From an uncultured Holophagaceae bacterium (GTDB lineage: Bacteria > Acidobacteriota > Holophagae > Holophagales > Holophagaceae): a stretch of 6,752 nt of DNA. Positions 1-5,874 of this stretch are shown piece after piece. How positions within the stretch are numbered: the stretch's first letter is position 1; each line of letters begins with the position of its first letter. The stretch is from positions 1-6,752 of the forward strand of contig CAIXHJ010000213.1 in the NCBI GenBank assembly GCA_903919165.1, in the 5' to 3' direction. Both the position numbers and the translations under genes were made by a program. The notes beneath the pieces are model-generated. The model was not told the DNA's origin and did no database searches. It saw only the letters and a list, made by a program, of their open reading frames with translations.

Positions 1-1956
1 GCTATAGTCGCAACTGGCGGCCCACCAGCGCAGGATGTCGGCGCCCAGCGTCTTCAGGATCTCCTCGGGCGTGATGACATTGCCCAGGCTCTTGGACATC
101 TTCTGGCCCTTACCGTCCAGCACGAAACCGTGGGTGACCACCTGCTTGTAGGGCTTGGTGCCCGTGGCGGCCAGGTTAAACAGCAGGGAGCTATGGAACC
201 AGCCCCGGTGCTGATCCGAGCCCTCAAGATAGATGAACTGCCCGTAGTCGGAGCGCTTCAATTCGGGGTGCGACTCGCATACGACCGAGGCACTCACGCC
301 GGAATCGATCCACACGTCGAGGATGTCAGTCTCCTTCAGGAAGGCTTTTGAGCCACAACGACAGGTGGCGCCTACGGGTACCAGATTCTCTACGGGCAGC
401 TCCCCCCAGGCCTCGATACCGCCCTTCTGGATGGCGAGCGCGGCGGTTTCGAAGATGGAATCAGCCACCAGGGGCTCGCCACAGGCCTCGCAGCGCAGCA
501 CGGTGATGGGCGTGCCCCAGGCGCGCTGGCGGCTGATGCACCAGTCGGGCCGACCCGCGATCATGGCGTGGATGCGGTTCTGGCCCTGGGTGGGTACCCA
601 CTGGGTCTGCTCGACGCCTTCGATGCCGACCTCGCGCAGGCTGCGGCCCTTCCCGACCAGCTCCGAGTCCATGGTGATGAACCACTGCTCGGTGGCGCGG
701 AAGAGGATGGGCGTCTTGGTTCGCCAGCAGTGGGGATAGCTGTGTGTCAGGGACTCCTCGTGCAGCAGCGCGCCGATGCGCCGGAGCTTCTCCACCACCA
801 GCGGATTGCAGTCGAAGACGTTCTTCCCCTCCAGCTCGGGGTCGTTCACCGCTGGCAGGAACTTGCCATCGGGCCCCACCAGCTGGAGCAGCCCCAGGTG
901 GTGGGCCAGGTTGAAGTCGTCCACGCCGTGATCGGGCGCGGTATGCACCAGGCCCGTGCCCGTATCCGCTGTGATGTAGTCCGCCAGCAGCACGGGACTC
1001 TCGCGGTCGATCCAGGGATGCCGTGCGACGAGGGTCTGGAATTCCTTGCCTCTGCGAATCTCGACGGTGTGCAGTTCCACGCCGAGCTTCTCCGCGAAAT
1101 CATCCCGCAACGGAACGGCCACGATGTAATGGACAGTACCACCCCTGACAACGGCGTACTCGAAGTCCGGGTGCATGGCCACGGCCAGGTTGCTGGGCAG
1201 GGTCCAGGGCGTGGTGGTCCAGATGGGCAGGAACAAAGGGGCGGGCAGATCCAGGCGCCGGGCCTCCGCATCCGCCACGGGGAAGGCCACGGTGATGGCG
1301 GGGCTGGTCCGGTCGGCGTACTCGACCTCGGCTTCGGCCAGGGCTGTGCGGGCGCCATAGCTCCAATGGACGACCTTCAGTTTGCGGGTGACGCTGCCGC
1401 TCTTGAAGAGCTTCGCGAGATGGCGTACGGTCTCCGCTTCATAGAGGGGATCCATGGTCACATAGGGCCGTTCCCATGCGCCCAGCACACCCAGGCGCTG
1501 GAAGGCTGTCCGTTGGGTATCGATCCACTTCTGAGCATAGGCGCGGCATTTCTGCAGGAAATCGGCACGACTCATCTCGCGGCGCTTGGGCCCGAGATCC
1601 TTTTCGACGGCGTGCTCGATGGGCAGACCGTGGCAGTCCCATCCGGGCACATAGGGTGATTCGTAGCCCTCCATCCACCGCGACTTCACCACCACGTCCT
1701 TGAGGATCTTGTTGAGGGCGTGGCCCATGTGTATGGCGCCGTTGGCGTAGGGCGGGCCATCATGCAGCACTTCGCGGCCTCTGCCCTTTCCCGCGGCATT
1801 ATCCGCCTTGCGCCTGGCCTCGATGCGGTGGTAGAGGCCTTCGGCCTTCCAGCGCTCCAGCCGTTTCGGCTCGCGCTGCGGCAGGTCCGCCTTCATTGGA
1901 AAGTCAGTCCTTGGAAGGAAGACAGTGTACTTCTTAACCGGAGCCTGCTCGCTCAT
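1..1956 (-). CDS. ileS: Isoleucine--tRNA ligase (IleRS), N-terminal 652 residues, cut by the left window edge
   Basis: Class Ia synthetase that charges tRNA-Ile in the cytoplasm and edits misactivated valine. The reading frame is open from 1956 to base 1. Seen in the translation: the HIGH-type motif HMGH at residues 76-79, GWDCHGLPIE from 105, the editing-domain motifs WTTTPWT (246-252) and GTGLVHTAP (333-341), and KMSKS at 619-623. Two cysteine pairs (C489/C492 and C532/C534) lie in the insert before DVWIDSG, a possible zinc site absent from E. coli IleRS. The family is about 930-950 residues long, so roughly the last third (anticodon-binding region and any C-terminal zinc site) is outside the window. 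I chose the ATG at 1956 because it gives the family N-terminus (KYTVFLPRTDFPMKADLPQREP-like) and has GAGGG five bases upstream. A downstream ATG at 1896 would remove that conserved segment. It is separated from mscL by 129 bp and probably transcribed alone. Identification is certain from the motifs. Confidence 0.97.
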   Translation of the reverse strand, partial: MSEQAPVKKYTVFLPRTDFPMKADLPQREPKRLERWKAEGLYHRIEARRKADNAAGKGRGREVLHDGPPYANGAIHMGHALNKILKDVVVKSRWMEGYESPYVPGWDCHGLPIEHAVEKDLGPKRREMSRADFLQKCRAYAQKWIDTQRTAFQRLGVLGAWERPYVTMDPLYEAETVRHLAKLFKSGSVTRKLKVVHWSYGARTALAEAEVEYADRTSPAITVAFPVADAEARRLDLPAPLFLPIWTTTPWTLPSNLAVAMHPDFEYAVVRGGTVHYIVAVPLRDDFAEKLGVELHTVEIRRGKEFQTLVARHPWIDRESPVLLADYITADTGTGLVHTAPDHGVDDFNLAHHLGLLQLVGPDGKFLPAVNDPELEGKNVFDCNPLVVEKLRRIGALLHEESLTHSYPHCWRTKTPILFRATEQWFITMDSELVGKGRSLREVGIEGVEQTQWVPTQGQNRIHAMIAGRPDWCISRQRAWGTPITVLRCEACGEPLVADSIFETAALAIQKGGIEAWGELPVENLVPVGATCRCGSKAFLKETDILDVWIDSGVSASVVCESHPELKRSDYGQFIYLEGSDQHRGWFHSSLLFNLAATGTKPYKQVVTHGFVLDGKGQKMSKSLGNVITPEEILKTLGADILRWWAASCDYS

Positions 1957-1975
1957 CGGCGCCCTCGTGCGTCGG

Positions 1976-1995
1976 GGGGCGCACCCAAGCGCCCC
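1976..1995 (-). promoter_or_regulatory. Strong hairpin in the leader upstream of ileS
   Basis: A perfect 7-bp GC stem (GGGGCGC / GCGCCCC on the minus strand) encloses a 6-base loop. It lies 20-39 bases before the ileS start codon and is not followed by a T-run, so it is not an intrinsic terminator. It would fold in the ileS leader if transcription starts upstream of it. No T-box or riboswitch consensus was recognised. A role in ileS translation or mRNA stability is inference only, since hairpins arise easily in such GC-rich sequence. Confidence 0.35.
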
Positions 1996-2042
1996 GGGGT
2001 TGAGCTTCCAGTTCACCACGGGGACCCTTGATTTCACAAGCG

Positions 2043-2068
2043 AAAGGGCCCGGATGCCCAGGCCCTTT
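2043..2068 (-). terminator. Probable rho-independent terminator after mscL
   Basis: An 8-bp perfect inverted repeat (AAAGGGCC / GGCCCTTT) with a 10-base loop begins 18 bases past the mscL stop codon. Read on the minus strand it ends in TTT, followed by a partly T-rich stretch (CGCTTGTG). The T-tract is short, so strength is uncertain. Its position between mscL and ileS fits termination of mscL transcripts. Confidence 0.55.
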
Positions 2069-2085
2069 GCGTCAGGTGGAAACGA

Positions 2086-2475
2086 TCAGAGTTGGCTCGT
2101 GCAGTGCTTGCAGCGGGTGGCCTTGAGGGGCACCTGTTCCAGGCAGGCAGGGCATTCCTTGGTGGCGGGGGCGGCCGGGGCCTCCTCCTTCTTGATGAAC
2201 TTGCCGAGGAACTTGACCAGCACAAGGAAGATCACCAGGGCGATGATCAGGAAATTCACCGTAGCGCCCAGCACCGCGCCGATGCGGAATTTGCCGAGGA
2301 GCCACTCTTCCCACTTGATGTTGGCGGGAAGCACATAGGTGACAAGGGGCATGATGATGCCGTCGACGAAGGCAGCTATGATCTTGCCAAAGGCGCCGCC
2401 TACGACCACGGCCACGGCCAAGTCAATGACGTTGCCCTTCATGATGAAAGTCTTGAATTCGTCTTTCATGGACAT
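2086..2475 (-). CDS. mscL: Large-conductance mechanosensitive channel MscL with a C-terminal four-cysteine tail
   Basis: Inner-membrane homopentameric channel that opens under membrane tension to release solutes during hypo-osmotic shock. The 129-residue product is close to the usual 130-140. Seen: the amphipathic N-terminal helix MSMKDEFKTFIMKGN, a first membrane helix at about residues 17-45 with the family-typical NVIDLAVAVVVGGAFGKII, an extracellular loop, and a second membrane helix at about 68-92 followed by the basic stretch KFIKK. The last 22 residues carry C108-x2-C111 and C122-x2-C125 (CPAC...RCKHC), a zinc-ribbon-like arrangement in place of the E. coli C-terminal helical bundle. 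I chose the ATG at 2475 because GGAGG sits six bases upstream and the N-terminus then matches the family. The same frame can be read from 2523, but that would translate through a hairpin and add 16 non-family residues. The gene lies 55 bp downstream of the ompA-like gene in the same direction. Confidence 0.95.
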   Translation of the reverse strand: MSMKDEFKTFIMKGNVIDLAVAVVVGGAFGKIIAAFVDGIIMPLVTYVLPANIKWEEWLLGKFRIGAVLGATVNFLIIALVIFLVLVKFLGKFIKKEEAPAAPATKECPACLEQVPLKATRCKHCTSQL

Positions 2476-2481
2476 GGTGTC

Positions 2482-2486
2482 CCTCC
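2482..2486 (-). promoter_or_regulatory. Ribosome binding site that fixes the mscL start
   Basis: GGAGG (within AGGGAGGG on the minus strand) lies six bases before the ATG at 2475. This strong site selects that ATG over the in-frame start at 2523. It directly abuts the T-run of the hairpin at 2489-2517, so the hairpin could influence access to it. Confidence 0.75.
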
Positions 2487-2488
2487 CT

Positions 2489-2517
2489 AAAAGGCGGCTG
2501 GGGCCATAGCCCCCGCC
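2489..2517 (-). terminator. Terminator-like hairpin after the ompA-like gene and inside the mscL leader
   Basis: On the minus strand a GC-rich stem formed by GGCGGGGGC and GCCCC...CCGCC, with a tight loop and a small bulge, is followed directly by TTTT. It starts 13 bases past the stop codon of the ompA-like gene, so it has the form of that gene's intrinsic terminator. It also ends 13 bases before the mscL start codon. Unless the mscL transcript begins after it, which leaves almost no room, mscL expression must pass through it. Confidence 0.65.
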
Positions 2518-2530
2518 GGTCATGGTGCGT

Positions 2531-3652
2531 CTACTTTACAGCATTCTTCGCAGGCTTCCTGGGCGTGGGGGCCGGAACGGTGGCTTCCACGGTCCCGGTC
2601 TCGTTCTTGCGGACCTCGGTTTTGCCGTCGTTTACTTTGACGTCGATCTCCACACGGCGGTTCTTGGCCTGGCCTTCCTTGGTGGCATTGGAAGCGAGGG
2701 GCCTATCGGGGCCCACGCCCACAGTGGTCACCTTGGAGGCGGGGATGCCTGAATCGATCAGGACGTTGGCCACGGCATCGGCCCGAAGCTTGGCCAGAGT
2801 CTTGTTCAGGGCCTTGCCGCCGAGGGATGAAGTGTGGCCGCTGACCACGAGGGAGTAGTCACCCTGGTAGGCCTTGAGCCCGTCAGCCACCTTCTGGATG
2901 GCGGCCTTGGCATCCGGACCCAGGTCCGCCTTGTTGTTGGCGAAGTGCAGCACGGCCTCATCCAGCACAATCTTGGCGGGAGGTGGCGGCGGAACCGGCA
3001 CGGCCACTTCCTTGGGCGACTCGGGGGCAGGAGGAGGCGGCGGTGGGGGGGTCACCGGAGCGGGCGCAGGCTCTGGAACGGCGGGGGCCGGTGCGGGCGC
3101 AGGAGCGGTTGCAGCCTTCTTGGCGCCGCCCCAGGTGTAGCCCAGGCCGAGCGTTGCCAGGTACTCAGTGCGGGCCGCGGGGAGATCCACGCGTGCAGCC
3201 TTGGCGCTCACGTCCAGCAGGAAATTCTCCGCGGGTTTCCCCATGATGCCGAGCCCAGCATGGTAGTTGAGCCGGGTGTCGCTGCTCGACTTCCCGGAGT
3301 AGGGAGAATCCAGATTGGTGCCACCGAGACCGGCCGCCAGATAGGGGTACCAATTGTCAGCGCCTGGGCGGAAATTGAAGAGCCCGGAAGCCAGAAGGTG
3401 GGTTTCCTTGCCCCTGGCGATATTCAGTGGGTTCTTGTCCAGCTTGAGGTCGCTCTGAATTACCCGGAGATCGAGTCCCCAGCGGCCGGTGTACCAGTGA
3501 CCCACGCTTAAGCCATAATGCATTTCATCCTTGAGGTTGGCTTTATTCTCGAAAATCGTTTGGCCCAGGTGGCCGGCAACCCAAGCTGTTCCCTGCTGGG
3601 CGGAAAGGGTCAGGGCGGTTCCTGCGAGCAGAATCTGCAGGGTTCTCTTCAT
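2531..3652 (-). CDS. OmpA-like outer-membrane protein: beta-barrel, proline-rich linker, OmpA C-terminal domain
   Basis: Predicted 373-residue outer-membrane protein tethered to peptidoglycan. Seen in order: a signal peptide (MKRTLQILLAGTALTLSAQ, about residues 1-19); a probable eight-strand barrel at about 22-176 with PYLAAGLG and a closing strand LATLGLGYTWGG; a Pro/Ala linker at 181-226 (PAPAPAP, TPPPPPPP, VPPPPPAK); an OmpA C-terminal domain at about 228-340 with the GHT loop, LNKTLAKLRADAV and NRRVEIDV; and a charged tail of about 33 residues. The family's peptidoglycan-binding Arg is present (R290), but the usual Asp of GHTD is Ser275. I chose the ATG at 3652 because it begins a clean signal peptide and has GGGGAA just upstream. 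A GTG at 3685 would add 11 residues before the signal peptide. A terminator follows the stop. It resembles OmpA/OprF-type porins in architecture, but a specific porin function cannot be assigned. Confidence 0.9.
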   Translation of the reverse strand: MKRTLQILLAGTALTLSAQQGTAWVAGHLGQTIFENKANLKDEMHYGLSVGHWYTGRWGLDLRVIQSDLKLDKNPLNIARGKETHLLASGLFNFRPGADNWYPYLAAGLGGTNLDSPYSGKSSSDTRLNYHAGLGIMGKPAENFLLDVSAKAARVDLPAARTEYLATLGLGYTWGGAKKAATAPAPAPAPAVPEPAPAPVTPPPPPPPAPESPKEVAVPVPPPPPAKIVLDEAVLHFANNKADLGPDAKAAIQKVADGLKAYQGDYSLVVSGHTSSLGGKALNKTLAKLRADAVANVLIDSGIPASKVTTVGVGPDRPLASNATKEGQAKNRRVEIDVKVNDGKTEVRKNETGTVEATVPAPTPRKPAKNAVK

Positions 3653-3816
3653 GATTCCCCAACAATGAAGTGCGACCTCTGGCACACGCTAACTCAGGAA
3701 GAAAATCCGTTGCAAGCCAAATCCGTCAGATGAAAACTCAGAGTTTCTTACAATCACTCCTGAATCCATGCAACAGGGCTTGATTATTTCAGTTACTCGA
3801 AATGCCTTTGTTTAAT
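3653..3816 (-). promoter_or_regulatory. AT-rich intergenic region with a candidate ompA promoter and a small palindrome
   Basis: This gap is clearly more AT-rich than the surrounding genes and should hold the promoter of the ompA-like gene. The best core element I see on the minus strand is an extended -10-like TGAAATAAT at 3783-3791, without a convincing -35 box. It would give a leader of roughly 120 bases. A palindrome, AAACTC-A-GAGTTT on the plus strand, lies at 3734-3746 and could be an operator. No strong terminator hairpin is visible after the biotin carrier gene, so readthrough into the ompA-like gene is possible. All functional roles here are inferred. Confidence 0.3.
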
Positions 3817-4341
3817 TCAGACCTCGGGTGCCACCACAGTAATGAGTGCCGCGCCCGTCTCCACCGTGGCTCCCTCCTGGACATGCACTGTCTTCACGGT
3901 TCCGGTGGTGCTGGTCTTCAGTTCGTTCTGCATTTTCATCGCCTCCATGACGAGGAGAGTCTGACCTTCCTGGACCTGGTCGCCGACCTGAACGAGCAGC
4001 TTCACGATCTTCCCGGGCATAGGTGACGAGAGCAGACCCCCGCCGCCTCCGGCTCCACCGGCCCCGGAAAGGAGGGCACGCCGGGGATCGACGAGAGCGA
4101 ATTCGTAGGCGCCGTCATAGAGCATGGCGCTGTAGGCGTGTGCCTCCGGATCCGGGGACTTCGCCTGGTCCAGGCGGACCTCTACAGAGCGGCCACCCAT
4201 GAGGATGGAATAGCAACCGGGTTCCAGCTCAAGAATGTCGATGGGGTGGCTCTGCCCTTCCCAGACCAGCGTGGTCACACCGTCCTGGTGGAACAGTTCC
4301 ACGTCCTGCTGATCCTTGCCGAGGATGAGTGTGCGTTTCAT
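3817..4341 (-). CDS. Biotin carboxyl carrier protein (C-terminal half of a split acyl-CoA carboxylase alpha subunit)
   Basis: Carries biotin between the carboxylase and a carboxyltransferase. The 174-residue protein has two parts. Residues 1-90 are rich in predicted beta strands (VTTLVWEGQSHPIDILELE, YSILMGGRSVEVRL, YEFALVDPRRA) and resemble the domain that precedes the biotin domain in propionyl-CoA carboxylase-type alpha subunits. A glycine-rich linker (92-102) leads to a complete biotinyl domain at about 104-171, with PMPG at 107-110 and the biotinylation motif EAMKM at 133-137 (K136 is the target lysine). The start at 4341 has AGGAG ten bases upstream, at 4352-4356. It lies 18 bp after the biotin carboxylase stop and in the same reading frame, so the two are almost certainly co-transcribed. 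E. coli-type AccB has a different N-terminus, so a propionyl- or acetyl/propionyl-CoA carboxylase role is more likely; the substrate cannot be read from this subunit. Confidence 0.9.
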   Translation of the reverse strand: MKRTLILGKDQQDVELFHQDGVTTLVWEGQSHPIDILELEPGCYSILMGGRSVEVRLDQAKSPDPEAHAYSAMLYDGAYEFALVDPRRALLSGAGGAGGGGGLLSSPMPGKIVKLLVQVGDQVQEGQTLLVMEAMKMQNELKTSTTGTVKTVHVQEGATVETGAALITVVAPEV

Positions 4342-4359
4342 GAATGGATTTCTCCTCAG

Positions 4360-5853
4360 CTACAACCGGTTGAACCGGCCCCATTGTTTCCATGCATCGG
4401 GCTTGCCGTCACCGTTGGCCGCAGGCTGGGTGGCTCTGCGCTGTTCGGTTTCGAGTTCATGCAGCATGGCCGCTGCCACGGCGAATTTCAGGTCAGGGCC
4501 CTGTCCCTTCCGTTTCCAGAAGGGCTTATCGAGGATCCCCGTGTGCAGCGCTCCCTCGCGGAAGGGCCCGTATTCCATGAGCGCCTCATGGAATGCGAGG
4601 TTGTGGCGGATGCCCCCGATGCGGTACTCGGTCAGAGCCGCACGCATGCGGTCGATGGCCTTTATCCGGGTGGAGCCCCAGGTGCTCAGCTTGCTGATCA
4701 TGGGGTCATAGAACATGGAAACATCCGCCCCTTCGTAGACTCCGGTTTCATCGCGCACATTGCGCCCACTGGGCGTGCGCAGGAAGGTGATCCTCCCGGG
4801 GCTCGGCATGAAGTTCTTGTCTGGGTCCTCCGCATAAATGCGGCATTCAATGGCCCATCCATTGAGCGGAATCTCCTCCTGGGTCATGGGCAGCTTTTCG
4901 CCCCGGGCGACAAGGATCTGCCACTTCACGAGGTCCAGACCCGTGATCCATTCGGTGACAGGATGCTCCACCTGGAGGCGGGTGTTCATCTCCAGGAAGT
5001 AGAAATTGCGCTCGGAATCCGCCAGGAATTCAATGGTACCGGCACCCACATAGTTCACGGCCCGGGTGACCTTGAGGGCCGCCTCGCCCATGGCCTTGCG
5101 CATTTCCGGCGTCACGTGGGGACTCGGGGCCTCCTCGATGACCTTCTGGTGGCGGCGCTGGATGGAGCATTCGCGTTCATGCATGTAGACGTGGTTCCCA
5201 TGCGTGTCGGAGAAAACCTGGATCTCGATATGACGGGGCTGGATGATGGCCTTCTCCACGTACACGCTGTCGTCGCCAAACGATGAAAGCGCCTCGCCCC
5301 TGGCCCGAGCCAGGGACGAGGTGAACTCATCAGGATGGTGCACAAGGCGCATGCCCTTGCCGCCACCACCCATGGCTGCCTTCAGCATCACCGGGAAACC
5401 GATCTTCTTGGAGGCCGCCAGCAACTCCTCATCGGCCATGGTCTCCTGGATGCCAGGCACCACGGGACAGCCTGCCGCGATGGCCACTTCGCGTGCGGCG
5501 GTTTTCGATCCCATGCTCACGATGCACTCGGGGCGGGGTCCGATGAACGTGATGCCAGCCTCCTGGAAGGCACGCGCCGCTTCGGCATTCTCGGAAAGAA
5601 AACCGTAGCCAGGATGCACGGCATCGGCACCGCTGCGCTTGCAGACATCCAGGATCTTCTCGACTACCAGGTAGCTCTCCCGCGCCGGGGCTGGGCCGAT
5701 GCAGTAGGCCTCGGTGGCCATTCGCACGTGAAGCGCGCCACGATCGGCTTCCGAGTACACAGCCACGGTGGGGATGCCCATCTCGCGGCAGGTGCGGATC
5801 ACGCGGATCGCAATTTCCCCTCTGTTGGCAATCAGGACCTTGGTCACGGGCAT
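4360..5853 (-). CDS. Biotin carboxylase subunit of an acetyl/propionyl-CoA-type carboxylase
   Basis: ATP-grasp enzyme that carboxylates carrier-bound biotin using bicarbonate and ATP. The first 450 or so residues align along their length with E. coli AccC. Seen: the N-terminal KVLIANRGEIAIRVIR; K117 and K158; the glycine-rich loop MGGGGKGM at 161-168; E200, K201 and H208; HQKVIEEAPS (K237); E275; and EMNTRLQVEHPVTE with E288, N290, R292, Q294, V295 and E296. R338 lies in ECRIYAED. The catalytic set therefore looks complete. The protein has 497 residues against about 449 for AccC. The extra tail (AVAAAMLHELETEQ, WKQWGRFNRL) resembles the beginning of the domain that follows the carboxylase in propionyl-CoA carboxylase alpha chains. 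The start at 5853 has GAGG seven bases upstream. It ends in TAG 18 bp before the carrier gene, in the same frame. Calling it accC or pccA would overstate what the sequence shows about substrate. Confidence 0.95.
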   Translation of the reverse strand: MPVTKVLIANRGEIAIRVIRTCREMGIPTVAVYSEADRGALHVRMATEAYCIGPAPARESYLVVEKILDVCKRSGADAVHPGYGFLSENAEAARAFQEAGITFIGPRPECIVSMGSKTAAREVAIAAGCPVVPGIQETMADEELLAASKKIGFPVMLKAAMGGGGKGMRLVHHPDEFTSSLARARGEALSSFGDDSVYVEKAIIQPRHIEIQVFSDTHGNHVYMHERECSIQRRHQKVIEEAPSPHVTPEMRKAMGEAALKVTRAVNYVGAGTIEFLADSERNFYFLEMNTRLQVEHPVTEWITGLDLVKWQILVARGEKLPMTQEEIPLNGWAIECRIYAEDPDKNFMPSPGRITFLRTPSGRNVRDETGVYEGADVSMFYDPMISKLSTWGSTRIKAIDRMRAALTEYRIGGIRHNLAFHEALMEYGPFREGALHTGILDKPFWKRKGQGPDLKFAVAAAMLHELETEQRRATQPAANGDGKPDAWKQWGRFNRL

Positions 5854-5874
5854 GGGTGGACCTCGGATTCGGGC

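Noticed and set aside
568..1659. A 363-codon open frame on the plus strand
   Set aside because: It lies antisense to ileS, whose motifs (HMGH, GWDCHG, the editing site) are unbroken on the other strand. The product is Gly/His-rich without recognisable domains. It is a typical shadow frame of GC-rich coding DNA.
3005..3115. Repeated GCGGGCGCAGG-like and GGAGGAGGCGG-like stretches that look like tandem repeats
   Set aside because: They encode the Pro/Ala linker of the OmpA-like protein (PAPAPAP, PPPPPPP) and are explained by low-complexity coding sequence, with no regular repeat unit.
2834..3511. A 225-codon plus-strand frame, Arg/Gly-rich
   Set aside because: It mirrors the proline-rich linker and barrel of the OmpA-like protein: its Gly/Arg runs are simply the complement of the Pro codons.
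4138..5286. A 382-codon open frame on the plus strand
   Set aside because: It is antisense to the biotin carrier and biotin carboxylase genes, which have complete catalytic motifs. The protein resembles nothing and has no good ribosome binding site.
5825..5853. TTGGCA with a 17-base spacer to GGGCAT as a promoter for the lipoprotein gene
   Set aside because: The -35-like box is fair, but the -10 position does not resemble TATAAT and it overlaps the carboxylase start codon, so support is too weak.
5335..5874. A long plus-strand extension of the lipoprotein frame back to 5335
   Set aside because: The first 180 codons are antisense to the 5' part of the biotin carboxylase gene and low in recognisable signal. 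The lipoprotein signal segment begins only after 5875, so a late start is far more likely.
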